Shown here: one piece after another, positions 42,147 through 51,162 of the stretch
How positions within the stretch are numbered: position 1 is the stretch's first letter
How the letters are laid out: every line of letters begins with the position of its first letter
DNA from: G963691835 sp963691835
Lineage (GTDB): Bacteria; Pseudomonadota; Alphaproteobacteria; Thalassobaculales; Thalassobaculaceae
Assembly: GCA_963691835.1 (NCBI GenBank)
Contig: OY829383.1
Span: 4,464,001-4,528,000, forward strand
DNA length: 64,000 nt
Direction of reading: 5' to 3'
Notes under the pieces: generated by a model
What the model was told of the DNA's origin: nothing
What the model saw: only the letters and a program-made list of their open reading frames with translations
The model's database searches: none
Made by a program: the position numbers and the translations under genes

Positions 42147-44267
42147 CTACGACGTCGTCTTAGGAAGGATCAGCGCGTCGAGCGCCACAGCACCCTCCCC
42201 TTTCGGTTTCACGATGAACGGGTTGACGTCGACCGTCTCCAAACGCCCGGCGTTCTTCGCCGCGAAGGCGGAGAGCGTCACCAACGCCTGAGCCAGCGCA
42301 TCGATGTCCGCCGGTGGCGCCCCCCGGACGCCTTCCAACACTTTGTATCCTTTGATCTCCCGGATCATCGCATGCGCCTCGTCCAGGCCGAACGGCGCCA
42401 GGCGGAAGCTGACGTCCTCGAGGACCTCCACCAAGATGCCGCCCAGCCCGACCATGACGACCGGCCCAAATACAGGATCGTCCGTCACACCGATCACGGC
42501 TTCCACCCCGCCGGAGATCATCTCCGCCACCAGGATACCATCCAATCGGGCGCTCGGCCGCTCATGCCGTGCCCGGTCCACAAGTGTTTCATAGGCGTCC
42601 CGCACCGCCTCTTCACCCGAGACGCCGACGATCACCCCGCCGATCTCCGTCTTGTGGGCAATGTCCGGAGACGCAACCTTCATGACCACCGAACCACCGA
42701 GAGCCTCTGCCGCGGCAACCGCTTCTTCGGGCGCGTTGACAAGCGTTTGGCGGCTTACAGGCAGTCCCGCCTCGGCCAAGATCCGCATCGCCTCATGCTC
42801 CGCCACGGCGACGTCCGGCACATCAGGCATGTCCGCACCGGACGGCGGCGGCAGGACCTGTCTTGCGAAGGTCTGGCCGAAACGCATGGCCGCGCCGGCA
42901 GCGACGACGGCACGCGTCGGATCCTCGAAGATCGGATAACCGGCGTCTTCGTAGACGCCCGCCAGATCTTCGCCAACGATGATGGACAGCACGATCAGCC
43001 GGTCCGGCCAGTCCTTGCGGAAAGCGCCCAGCGTGTCGATCAAGGTGTCGGCGAAGTATCGGGACCCGGCCACCATGGTGACGAACGCGATCACGGCGTC
43101 ATACCCGCCCTCCTCGAGCATCACGAGAAGCGAAGACGGCACGATCTCCATCTGGTTCAACGCCTGACCGGTGACGTCGACCGGATTCCGGGCGACGGCG
43201 AACGGCAATGCATCGCGGATCTTTTGCTGCGCGGGCTCCGGCATCTCGGAAACGTCCAAGCCAAGATCGGAGGCTGCGTCCGCCATCTGGACCCCGACGC
43301 CGCCCGAGATCGTCAGAAGCCCGATCTTGTCCCCCGCCGGGAACCTGCCGTCACGGGCGACATAGGCGATATCCAGCATCTCGTCCGTCGTGCTCGCCCG
43401 GAAGACACCGTACTGCCGGAACAACGCGTCATAGATCGCATCCGCCCCCGCCAAAGCGGCGGTGTGCGATCCGACCGCCTCGGCACCGATCTCAGAGCGT
43501 CCCACCTTCATGAATACGATCGGCTTGCCCTTGTCCCGGGCCTTTGCAAGCGCCGCCCGGAGAGCGGGTCCATCCCGGACACCCTCAGCATAGGCACAGA
43601 TCACGCGAACACCCGGGTCCTCAACCAGATAGTCGATGCATTCCGGTAACTGGATATCGCTTTCATTGCCGGTTGTGATCCAATAGCGGGTATCGATCCC
43701 GCGCAGCCGGGCGATGGAGAAGAGGTGACTGCCGTAGGCCCCGGACTGACTGGCAATCGCGATCGGTCCCGGCCGAGGAGCGAGTTTCTCGACACTCGAA
43801 GAAAATGTGGCGATGAAGCCGGTTTCCGCATTGAACGTGCCGAGGCAGTTGGGACCCAGCACTCTGATCCCCCGCCGGGCCGCGACGTCGGCGAGACGGA
43901 GTTGCTCAGCCGCCCCTTCCTCGCCCATCTCCGCGAAACCAGCGCTGAAGATCACGGCCGCCTTCACGCCTTTCGCGCCACAACGGTCCACGGCGTCCAC
44001 GACCGCATTCATCGGCACGGCGATCACCGCGCAATCGACAGACCCAGGGACATCGTCAATCGACGGATAGGCCTTCAATCCCTGAACCTGTTCGCGCCTC
44101 GGGTTGACCGGGTAGATCGGCCCCGCGAACCCGGCATCCAGCATGTAGCGGAGTGGGCGGCCGCCAATCCGTCCAGGGTCGTCGGACGCACCGATGATCG
44201 CAACGGATTTCGGGTCAAGCAGAACACGCAGGGGGTGGACCGAACCGGGTCCCTCATCTCTTGCCAT
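42147..44267 (-). CDS. ADP-forming acetate--CoA ligase family protein (acyl-CoA synthetase)
   Basis: 706 residues with the ACD domain order: CoA-binding domain (PKSVAIIGASDDPGRIGGRPL, GPNCLGTFN), the ligase-CoA domain (IAIASQSGAYGSHLF) with the phosphohistidine segment GSHTAALAGADAIYDALF, and a C-terminal ATP-grasp domain (GGSVVMKVASPDIAHKTEIGGV, PVVMVGLGGILVEVLED). It activates a carboxylic acid with ATP, forming acyl-CoA and ADP through a phosphohistidine. It lies between the cyclase-family gene (9 bp) and the NMO-like gene (18 bp), so the three form an operon. It would supply CoA activation of the ring-cleavage product. Confidence 0.9.
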   Translation of the reverse strand: MARDEGPGSVHPLRVLLDPKSVAIIGASDDPGRIGGRPLRYMLDAGFAGPIYPVNPRREQVQGLKAYPSIDDVPGSVDCAVIAVPMNAVVDAVDRCGAKGVKAAVIFSAGFAEMGEEGAAEQLRLADVAARRGIRVLGPNCLGTFNAETGFIATFSSSVEKLAPRPGPIAIASQSGAYGSHLFSIARLRGIDTRYWITTGNESDIQLPECIDYLVEDPGVRVICAYAEGVRDGPALRAALAKARDKGKPIVFMKVGRSEIGAEAVGSHTAALAGADAIYDALFRQYGVFRASTTDEMLDIAYVARDGRFPAGDKIGLLTISGGVGVQMADAASDLGLDVSEMPEPAQQKIRDALPFAVARNPVDVTGQALNQMEIVPSSLLVMLEEGGYDAVIAFVTMVAGSRYFADTLIDTLGAFRKDWPDRLIVLSIIVGEDLAGVYEDAGYPIFEDPTRAVVAAGAAMRFGQTFARQVLPPPSGADMPDVPDVAVAEHEAMRILAEAGLPVSRQTLVNAPEEAVAAAEALGGSVVMKVASPDIAHKTEIGGVIVGVSGEEAVRDAYETLVDRARHERPSARLDGILVAEMISGGVEAVIGVTDDPVFGPVVMVGLGGILVEVLEDVSFRLAPFGLDEAHAMIREIKGYKVLEGVRGAPPADIDALAQALVTLSAFAAKNAGRLETVDVNPFIVKPKGEGAVALDALILPKTTS

Positions 44268-44276
44268 CTCTAGTCC

Positions 44277-45338
44277 TCAAACGGTCGCGACTGGGGTAGC
44301 CGGCGAGCCAACGGCCCCCGGAAGGCGCAACGGGGGTGCGGTAAGGAGGAAGCGCGACCGTCCCGCCTCCCGAAGCCACTCGGCCAACTCGGTCAAATAC
44401 CAAAGCTCTCCCAGGTTCACGCCAAGCTTGAAAAGGCAGAGCTCATGGAGCGGCAGGAAGGCGGCCGGCTCGTTCGCTCCCTCCGGCACTCCGCCGTGAA
44501 CATCTTCAACGCCGTAGCTGTCTGCGATCAGAGCGACAATCCCAGAGTCCCGGATCCAGGCGTGGATCCCCTCGTCCCGACCGTCCAGAACAGCACAGGC
44601 CGTCTCAAGACGGTTCGCGTCCGGGTCTTTCTCCATATCCAGGATCACTTGGGCGAAGCCGGTGTGAAGGCAGACCATGTCCCCTTCCTCGACCACGATC
44701 TCATCGGCTTTGAGGATGCCCGAAAGCGTCTCCCAGTCGACAACCGTCCGGCCCCGGCCGAGATGCTTCTCGAGGTCGATCATGACAGCGCGCCCCTGCA
44801 CACCCTTTTGCGCCATGTTCTCCACGCCGAGGCGTCGCGCGTTCGAGCCTTCGAAGCGCGTGAACTCATCCGCTTCGGCAACCGCGGACGGCGCGACTAT
44901 GTGCTCCCCCGCGCGCCAACCATTGTAGAAGACGAGCTCCGCCTCACCGTCGCCGTCGGCGTCGAAGCGCGAACCGACATGGCAAAGACTGTCCCATTGA
45001 GTAGAGTACTGGAGACAGATGAGTGCTGCGTCGTCGCAGATCACATCCGTCAGGCGAGGATCTTCGTGGTGAAGAGGAAAGTTAAAGTTCGCAAGCCCGC
45101 CCCGCTGGGTACTGAACAACCGGGGCGGAAACCGTCGGGGATTGAGCAGGCGCTTGCCGGGATAGTCCAATGGCAGGCTGAGGCAGAAACTGTGCCCGGC
45201 CTTAACCTCGGCAACGCCCTGCAGAACCTTCTCCGGCGTCAGCAGATTGAGCCGGCCGAGTTGGTCGTCCTCGCCAAAATCCCCCCACGTTGATCCTTCC
45301 GGCCGATTGCGCCAGCGTTTTGCCATTGCCTCCCCCAT
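44277..45338 (-). CDS. Cyclase family protein (kynurenine formamidase/isatin hydrolase-like)
   Basis: 353 residues of the cyclase superfamily, metal-dependent hydrolases that include KynB and isatin hydrolase. The N-terminus WRNRPEGSTWGDFGEDDQLGRLN is characteristic of one large uncharacterised branch. The metal site region is YSTQWDSLCHVGSRFD, where the usual HxGTHxD is replaced by a WDSLxHVGxxFD form, and IADSYGVEDVHG lies later. It probably hydrolyses a cyclic amide or formamide. It is the first gene of an operon with the acyl-CoA synthetase and NMO-like genes. An internal ATG at 45326 has GGGGGAGG only 2 nt upstream and is an alternative start. Confidence 0.85.
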   Translation of the reverse strand: MGEAMAKRWRNRPEGSTWGDFGEDDQLGRLNLLTPEKVLQGVAEVKAGHSFCLSLPLDYPGKRLLNPRRFPPRLFSTQRGGLANFNFPLHHEDPRLTDVICDDAALICLQYSTQWDSLCHVGSRFDADGDGEAELVFYNGWRAGEHIVAPSAVAEADEFTRFEGSNARRLGVENMAQKGVQGRAVMIDLEKHLGRGRTVVDWETLSGILKADEIVVEEGDMVCLHTGFAQVILDMEKDPDANRLETACAVLDGRDEGIHAWIRDSGIVALIADSYGVEDVHGGVPEGANEPAAFLPLHELCLFKLGVNLGELWYLTELAEWLREAGRSRFLLTAPPLRLPGAVGSPATPVATV

Positions 45339-45833
45339 TGGTCTTTTCTTTTTGCACCGTCTCTCGCGCGGCGCGCTGGATTGTCAGGGGGCGGCGCGCT
45401 GGGCGCAAGCGTCGATAAGGACGCCCCCGAAGTTAAACACCGCCACAGTATAGGGTTAAATGTCGGACTGTTCGTTTACATAAGCTCAGCATACCTCTGC
45501 TCACAACTTGAGAACGTAATTCACAAGCGTTTCGAAAAAGTCTTAACAACCACAACAAGGAAATGATGTTTTCGGTTGTTGATTTGACTTGCTTCCTCGG
45601 CTACGAAATTCAGCGCCCGGACCCTGGGGGAATCACAGTTCGGTCAAATCCGGTGTTTGTAAGAGTGGTGTGCACTTGCGGTCGAGTTGACCGTTGGTCG
45701 GGTGGGATAGCGAACTGAGATTGGGTTTGGTCGACATTGAAGGGACGCCTGGCAACTGTCAGGCAATGGGTTTGGTCCGGATAAGCGTCGGTCGGAGCGC
45801 TTCATCCTTTCGTGTTTGGGGCTTTTGCATAAC
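45339..45833. other. 495-bp intergenic region between the cyclase gene and a chemoreceptor gene
   Basis: Carries the divergent promoters of the leftward cyclase operon and the rightward chemoreceptor. An imperfect region with AACAACC (45545-45551) and GGTTGTT (45574-45580) forms a loose inverted repeat. No frame resembles a gene and no tRNA or riboswitch is visible. Confidence 0.5.
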
Positions 45834-47807
45834 ATGACGTTCTCAATCCGCGCCAAATTGGCAGTGCTAAACGTTCTCGGCGTTTTGGGCGTGATGTCCA
45901 TATCGGGCGAGATGATTTATCTGACCTACACCGACCTACGGGACGCACGCCTCGCCGAGGCCCGGGTCGCGGTAGACAATGCCATTGCGGTTGCGGAAGC
46001 GAACGGCGCCGGCTCCCCCGATGCACGCGATAGTGTCATGGCAACGCTGAAGTCCATGCGGTTCGGCAACGGCGGGCACATGATGGTCATGGAACCCAGC
46101 GGAACCATGGTCATGCATGCCCTGTCCCCCGACTTGAACGGTCAGAATGTTCTCGGTCAATCGGACGACGCGGGCAACACCATGTTCGCCGATCTTCTCG
46201 CTCGTGCCTCCGAGGGCGCGGAGGACACACCGGTGGAGTTCGCCTGGCCACGATGGGGGTCTGACGAGCCCGTCGACGTGATGGCAACGGGGCGGACGGG
46301 ACCAGGCGGGCTCATCTACGCGGCGGCCATTTATTCCGACGACATTCAAGAATCCTTCATGGGCAGCTTCATCCGGCAGTCCATCATGTTCGTCATGTAC
46401 GTGATGATTGTTGGCGGTGTGGGCTTCCTTGTCCGCCGCTCGATCGCGCGGCCGCTTGCGGAAATCGTCTCGATGATGGGGCGTGTCGCCGCCGACGACG
46501 TCCGGACGAAGAACCCGCACTCCGAACGGGACGACGAGATCGGCGAGTTGGCGCGCGCCCTCGATATCTTCCGCATGACGGCCCTTCAAAAGCGCCGGCT
46601 CAACCGCCAGCAATCGGCGGAGGAGCGGGCACGGGAGCAGCGCCTGTCGCAGCTTGAAAGCAGTGTGGATCAGTTCAATCAAGACATCACCAAGATCGTC
46701 GATGATCTGACGAGGGCGGCGGATGAGCTGAAAGGCTCCGCGACGACCCTGACGGACGCGGCAAGTGACACGTCCGTGAAGTCCAACGCCGCGGCGGACG
46801 CTGCCGGTCTTGCCGACGAGAATGTCCGGACTGTGGCCCAGGCGGCGGAAGAAATGGGTCAGGCGCTGCGGTCCGTCATGTCGGCACTCGACGTTGCGAT
46901 CGAGGAAGCGGGCGTCGCCTCCCAGCGGGCCGAAACGACGGATCGTTCGATCAAGGAGCTGTCCAGTGCCGCCGAGAACATTCAATCGGTTGTCGGCCTC
47001 ATCAACGATATCGCCGAGCAGACCAACCTCCTCGCGCTGAACGCCACGATCGAGGCGGCGAGAGCCGGTGAGGCGGGCAAAGGCTTCGCGGTCGTCGCGA
47101 ACGAGGTGAAGTCCCTGGCCAGCCAGACGACACAAGCGACAGGCGACATCCAGAACCAGGTCAATGGTGTCCGCAGTGCAATCGAGCGGACGCTTGACGA
47201 GATCCGCGGCATTGGCGCCTCGGTTGGCTCCGTTTCGGGCAGCACTCGCGACGCCGGAAATGCGCTCCGGGATCAGCTCGGCAGCATCGAGGACATCACG
47301 CGCAACGTCTCGGACGCGTCCGACGGCACGCGGGATGTCGCCGATAACATCGAGCGTGTTCGGGAGTCTACCGACCGAACCAGCACGGAGGCCGGATCTG
47401 TCCTCGGTTCGTCTCAGCATCTGGAGGAAGAAGCCAAAGTTCTTCAGGGCACGGTGAACTCTTTCTTCGATCAGGTTCGGGAGGCGATGAACACCGACCG
47501 CCGCCGCGACGACCGTCACACGGCGAACCTCGAAGCCCGGATCGAAGCCGACGGCATCAGTGCCACCGCCCGCATCGTGGACATCTCCCCCAAGGGCGTG
47601 CGGCTGACGGACCTGTCCCGGGCGATCGGCCAGGACGAGTTGGTCGAAATCTCTATCCCGGGCGTCTGTGACGATCTCCCCGCCCAGGTCGCTTGGACGA
47701 CCGGCAGTGCCGGATCGGACTTGCTGATCGGCATCACTTTCGATGAGCCTGTCGACGAGAGCCGCATTGACGCGGTGAGCAGCGGACTTCTGCGTGAAGC
47801 AAGCTGA
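45834..47807 (+). CDS. Methyl-accepting chemotaxis protein with Cache sensor and C-terminal PilZ domain
   Basis: About 657 residues. ATG at 45834 starts MTFSIRAKL; an upstream TTG is less likely. TM1 is about residues 10-30, followed by a single Cache-type periplasmic domain (KSMRFGNGGHMMVMEPSGTMV), TM2 (SIMFVMYVMIVGGVGFLV), HAMP, then the signalling domain with the tip DIAEQTNLLALNATIEAARA. The C-terminus is an intact PilZ domain: RRDDR (RxxxR) and DISPKG (DxSxxG), so c-di-GMP binding is expected, as for Azospirillum Tlp1. Compare the first chemoreceptor (20083-22146), where these motifs are degraded. The stop overlaps the EamA gene by 14 bp. Confidence 0.9.
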   Translation: MTFSIRAKLAVLNVLGVLGVMSISGEMIYLTYTDLRDARLAEARVAVDNAIAVAEANGAGSPDARDSVMATLKSMRFGNGGHMMVMEPSGTMVMHALSPDLNGQNVLGQSDDAGNTMFADLLARASEGAEDTPVEFAWPRWGSDEPVDVMATGRTGPGGLIYAAAIYSDDIQESFMGSFIRQSIMFVMYVMIVGGVGFLVRRSIARPLAEIVSMMGRVAADDVRTKNPHSERDDEIGELARALDIFRMTALQKRRLNRQQSAEERAREQRLSQLESSVDQFNQDITKIVDDLTRAADELKGSATTLTDAASDTSVKSNAAADAAGLADENVRTVAQAAEEMGQALRSVMSALDVAIEEAGVASQRAETTDRSIKELSSAAENIQSVVGLINDIAEQTNLLALNATIEAARAGEAGKGFAVVANEVKSLASQTTQATGDIQNQVNGVRSAIERTLDEIRGIGASVGSVSGSTRDAGNALRDQLGSIEDITRNVSDASDGTRDVADNIERVRESTDRTSTEAGSVLGSSQHLEEEAKVLQGTVNSFFDQVREAMNTDRRRDDRHTANLEARIEADGISATARIVDISPKGVRLTDLSRAIGQDELVEISIPGVCDDLPAQVAWTTGSAGSDLLIGITFDEPVDESRIDAVSSGLLREAS

Positions 47808-48720
47808 CGACACCCCCCCAACAGAAGACCAAACGCCGGCGTCCGACACGCCGGCGTTTGCGATTCCGTGGGGCATCGTCTGGCATGTGCTGGGCATGAT
47901 GCTGTTCGTCTGCATGGACGCGGTCTCAAAACATCTCGTTCAAAGCCTGCCGGTCGCGCAGATTTTGTGGGTTCGCTACGTCTTCTTCGCGGCGTTCGGT
48001 CTCGCCCTCGCCCTTCACCTCGGCGGCTTTGCAGCCTTAAGGGCCAAGGCCCCGATGCTCCAAATCACACGGGCGCTGGCTCTGGTCATCGAAATCGGCC
48101 TCTTCACGCTGAGTTTCCGTTACATCGCACTGGCGGACACCCATGCCATCGCCGCGATGACCCCGTTGTTCGTGACCGCGTTGGCTGTCCCGTTTCTTGG
48201 CGAGAAGGTCGGCATCCGCCGCTGGACCGCTGTCAGCATCGGGTTCATCGGTGTTCTGGTGGTCATCCGGCCGGGCCTTGGCGTTTTCGAGCCGATCTCC
48301 CTGCTCCCGCTCGCAGCAGCCGCGATGTTCGCGATCTATCTTGTGCTGACCCGCATGGCCGCCCGGTACGACGGTGTCGCGACGTCGGCCTTCTGGACCG
48401 GAGCGGTGGGACTCATCCCACTCAGCTTTGTCGGGCCGTTCGAGTGGGTCGCGCCGACACCTGAGCTATGGATCTGGCTTCTGGTCGCCAGCGCGTTCGG
48501 CATTGCCGCCCATACCTGCGTGATCCGCGCGCTTTCCCTCTCGGAAGCCAGCGCGCTTCAGCCTTTCAACTACACCATGCTGGTTTGGGCAGCGTTTCTC
48601 GGCCTCATCGTCTTTGGCGAGTTCCCCGACGTGCCGACGCTCATTGGTGCCGGCATCGTGGTGGCCAGCGGGCTCTATGCCTGGCACCGGGAACGGGTAC
48701 GCGCCGGAGATACCGGCTAG
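47794..48720 (+). CDS. EamA/DMT superfamily transporter
   Basis: 308 residues, about ten TM helices in two EamA repeats: FVCMDAVSKHLVQSLPVAQILWVRY in repeat 1, ALADTHAIAAMTPLFVTALAVPFLGEKVG, and VLVVIRPGLGVFEPISLLPL, then the second repeat ending LIGAGIVVASGLYAWHRE. GTG at 47794 lies within the chemoreceptor gene. A perfect 11-bp hairpin (47831-47859) lies within its first codons, so translation could start further in or be attenuated. The substrate is unknown; export of a small metabolite is typical. Confidence 0.87.
   Translation: MKQADDTPPTEDQTPASDTPAFAIPWGIVWHVLGMMLFVCMDAVSKHLVQSLPVAQILWVRYVFFAAFGLALALHLGGFAALRAKAPMLQITRALALVIEIGLFTLSFRYIALADTHAIAAMTPLFVTALAVPFLGEKVGIRRWTAVSIGFIGVLVVIRPGLGVFEPISLLPLAAAAMFAIYLVLTRMAARYDGVATSAFWTGAVGLIPLSFVGPFEWVAPTPELWIWLLVASAFGIAAHTCVIRALSLSEASALQPFNYTMLVWAAFLGLIVFGEFPDVPTLIGAGIVVASGLYAWHRERVRAGDTG
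47831..47859 (+). terminator. Strong hairpin ending in TTT, inside the 5' end of the EamA gene
   Basis: AAACGCCGGCG (47831-47841) and CGCCGGCGTTT (47849-47859) pair perfectly around a 7-nt loop, 24 bp after the chemoreceptor stop. The shape is that of an intrinsic terminator for the chemoreceptor transcript, yet the EamA frame runs through it. Confidence 0.55.
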
Positions 48721-48750
48721 CGGCCAAAAGCCGCGTGCCTCTTGCCCGGA

Positions 48751-48767
48751 AAGCGCCAGCGGCGCTT
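48751..48767 (+). terminator. Short hairpin after the EamA gene
   Basis: AAGCGCC (48751-48757) pairs with GGCGCTT (48761-48767) around a 3-nt loop, 30 bp after the EamA stop, and is followed by AAAT. Weak terminator candidate. Confidence 0.35.
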
Positions 48768-48809
48768 AAATCCCAGTCGCTACGTTTTCAAAGCCTGCAG
48801 GAGCCCGTC

Positions 48810-49352
48810 ATGAGCAACGCCGCCGTCATCGACCGTTTCGCCGAAGCCTACGGAAGCGACAGCTACGCGCGGATCCCACTCCCGCCTGAGGCGGCCGAGC
48901 AGATCTTCTTCAATACGGATCAAGAGGATGAGCGCGTCTGGATGCCCATCGGGGAAGGCATCTATGCGCGGCCCATGCTGTTCATCCCGGTGAACGGCAG
49001 TTGGGTCACGATGATCCGGGCGGATACGATCGGCGTTGTCAGCCGCCATCGCCATCCCGCTCCCGTCACCGGCTACACGCTGGAAGGGGCGTGGGGCTAT
49101 CTCGAGCATGACTGGATCGCGAGACCGGGTTCCTTCCTTTTCGAGCCCGCGGGGGAAACCCATACGTTGGTCGTGGATCCGGACGTCGGCCATATGAAAG
49201 CCCTGTTCCACAACTTCGGTCCCCTCGTCTACGTGGATGAGAAGGGCGAACAGGTCGGCTACGACGACGTCTTCACCCGCATGGAAAAGTTCAAGGCGTT
49301 CTATCGGGAGAACGGCCTTGGTGAGGACTTCGTCGACTCACTTGTACCCTGA
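48810..49352 (+). CDS. Cupin-fold 2,4'-dihydroxyacetophenone dioxygenase family protein
   Basis: 180 residues. ATG at 48810 has AGGAG 7 nt upstream. A single cupin barrel is visible: GVVSRHRHPAPVTGYTLEG holds the first metal-binding motif (His-x-His and a glutamate) and FEPAGETHTLVV the second. The overall form matches the 2,4'-dihydroxyacetophenone dioxygenase (DAD)/ChrR-like cupin group. DAD cleaves a C-C bond in an aryl ketone with iron; the substrate here is unknown. It precedes a zinc alcohol dehydrogenase gene by 74 bp. Confidence 0.8.
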   Translation: MSNAAVIDRFAEAYGSDSYARIPLPPEAAEQIFFNTDQEDERVWMPIGEGIYARPMLFIPVNGSWVTMIRADTIGVVSRHRHPAPVTGYTLEGAWGYLEHDWIARPGSFLFEPAGETHTLVVDPDVGHMKALFHNFGPLVYVDEKGEQVGYDDVFTRMEKFKAFYRENGLGEDFVDSLVP

Positions 49353-49426
49353 CGAGAAAAGGGCCGAGCGACGCAAGAATAGAATAGCCCGCTGAGACCA
49401 AACCGGCGGCGATGGGAGTGAATGCC

Positions 49427-50494
49427 ATGGCGATGATGACGAGCTACAAGATCACCGATTTCGGCGGGCCGATCACAGCCGTCGAGCAGCCGGTTCCGGA
49501 ACCGTCCGGCACCGAGGTTCTGGTTCGCGTTACCCGATGCGGTGTGTGCCACTCCGATATCCATATCGCCGACGGCTTCTACGACCTCGGTGACGGCAAG
49601 AGGCTGTCTTTGGGTGACCGGGGCATCAACCTTCCCCGTGCCATGGGGCACGAGGCGCTTGGCGTGGTGGAGAAGGCAGGACCGGACGCGGATGACGCGC
49701 CCATCGGCGAGACGCGGCTCGTCTATCCGTGGGTCGGGTGCGGCGAGTGCTCGATCTGTGAGGCGGACAAGGAGAATCATTGCGCCAAGCCACGGTCTCT
49801 CGGGGTGTTCATGGATGGCGGTTACGCGGAGTATATCCTGGTCCCGCACCCGAAGCATCTCGTTGAGATTGGCGACATGGACCCCTCGGTCGCAGCACCG
49901 TTCGCGTGTTCGGGACTGACGGTATACGGCGCCTTGAAGAAGGCCTTGCCGGTCGAGGATGATGAATGGCTGGTGATCATGGGGGCCGGCGGCCTGGGAC
50001 TGATCGCCGTTTCCATCGCAAAGGCGATGGGCGTCGCCAACGTGCTGTCCTGCGACATTGACCCCGCCAAGCTGGACGCGGCGAGAGAGGCCGGTGCGTC
50101 AGCGACCCTCAATACCGCCGACGGCGATGCGGGAGCCGGGCTCCTCGCGGCCGTCGGGGGAACGCCTCCGGTCGCGGTGCTCGACACGGTCGGCTCAGAG
50201 GCGACGTCCGGTCTTGGCATCGGCGCGCTCATCAAAGGCGGCCGCTACGTGGTTGTCGGCCTCTATGGTGGAGGGCTTTCACTGGCACTTCCCAGCATTC
50301 CACTGCGGGCCATCTCGATCATCGGATCATACACCGGCAATCTGCCGGAACTCCGGGAGCTGATGGCGCTGGTACGCGCGGGCAAGGTCAAACCCATCCC
50401 GGTGACGGAGCGTCCGCTGTCGGAAGCCGGTCCCGCGCTTGAGGATCTCCGAAAGGGCGGCGTGGTTGGCCGGCAGGTTCTTGTAAACGATTAA
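49427..50494 (+). CDS. Zinc-dependent alcohol dehydrogenase family protein
   Basis: About 355 residues of the medium-chain dehydrogenase family. The catalytic zinc site is RCGVCHSDIH with PRAMGHEALGVVE; four structural-zinc cysteines lie in GCGECSICEADKENHC; the NAD(P) Rossmann motif is VIMGAGGLGLIAVSIAKAMG. The start at 49427 is preferred because GGGAG lies 8 nt upstream; an earlier ATG at 49412 is possible. It oxidises an alcohol or reduces an aldehyde. A LysE-type gene follows after 29 bp on the same strand. Confidence 0.92.
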   Translation: MAMMTSYKITDFGGPITAVEQPVPEPSGTEVLVRVTRCGVCHSDIHIADGFYDLGDGKRLSLGDRGINLPRAMGHEALGVVEKAGPDADDAPIGETRLVYPWVGCGECSICEADKENHCAKPRSLGVFMDGGYAEYILVPHPKHLVEIGDMDPSVAAPFACSGLTVYGALKKALPVEDDEWLVIMGAGGLGLIAVSIAKAMGVANVLSCDIDPAKLDAAREAGASATLNTADGDAGAGLLAAVGGTPPVAVLDTVGSEATSGLGIGALIKGGRYVVVGLYGGGLSLALPSIPLRAISIIGSYTGNLPELRELMALVRAGKVKPIPVTERPLSEAGPALEDLRKGGVVGRQVLVND

Positions 50495-50523
50495 AGATCC
50501 AGACGACGCGAAGCGAGGGATAG

Positions 50524-51162
50524 ATGGACTTTCCAGTCACCATGGATGTGTTTGCGGCCTATGTGGTGGCGACAACGATCCTGCTCCTGATCCCGGGGCC
50601 CACAATCATGCTCGTGGTGAGTTATGCCTTGGCGCGCGGGCCAAAGGCGGCAGCCGCCACCGTCGCCGGCGTTGGGCTGGGTGACTTCACGGCGATGACC
50701 CTGTCCTTCCTGGGACTGGGCGCGCTTCTTGCCGCATCGGCGGAGTGGTTTGTTGTCCTGAAATGGGTCGGTGCCGCCTATCTCGTCTGGCTTGGGATCA
50801 AGATGTGGCGGGCCCCGCCGGTGTTGGAGGAAGTCGACGCGGCCGCCACCGGCAAGGACGGGCGACGGATGATGATCCACTGCTGGATCGTCACCGCTCT
50901 CAACCCCAAGGGCATCGTCTTCTTCATCGCCTTCGTACCCCAGTTCATGGATCCCGCAGGCCCGGTGCTGGCCCAGTTCATCGTCTTCGGCGGCACGTTC
51001 CTGGTGCTCGCGGTCCTGAATGCGTGGGCCTACGCCTGGCTTGCGGCAAGCGCGCGGAAACGGATCACACGGCCTTCCGTTCTCAAGGTCGTCAATCGTG
51101 TGGGTGGCTCACTGCTGATCAGCGCTGGCTTCCTGACCGCTGCCGCCCGCCGGATCGCATGA
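50524..51162 (+). CDS. LysE family translocator
   Basis: 212 residues with about six TM helices, of the LysE/RhtB exporter family. The start (YVVATTILLLIPGPTIMLVVSYALARGPKAAAATVAGVGLGD) is the family signature, including the PGP motif. Such proteins export amino acids or homoserine lactones by proton antiport. GAGGGA precedes the ATG. Its stop overlaps the methyltransferase start (ATGA). Confidence 0.92.
   Translation: MDFPVTMDVFAAYVVATTILLLIPGPTIMLVVSYALARGPKAAAATVAGVGLGDFTAMTLSFLGLGALLAASAEWFVVLKWVGAAYLVWLGIKMWRAPPVLEEVDAAATGKDGRRMMIHCWIVTALNPKGIVFFIAFVPQFMDPAGPVLAQFIVFGGTFLVLAVLNAWAYAWLAASARKRITRPSVLKVVNRVGGSLLISAGFLTAAARRIA

Noticed and set aside
41625..43649. 674-codon plus-strand frame
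   Set aside because: Antisense to the NMO-like and acyl-CoA synthetase genes, whose motifs are intact; no recognisable domain in the antisense frame.
45936..47915. 659-codon minus-strand frame
   Set aside because: Antisense to the second chemoreceptor, which has a full set of receptor motifs.
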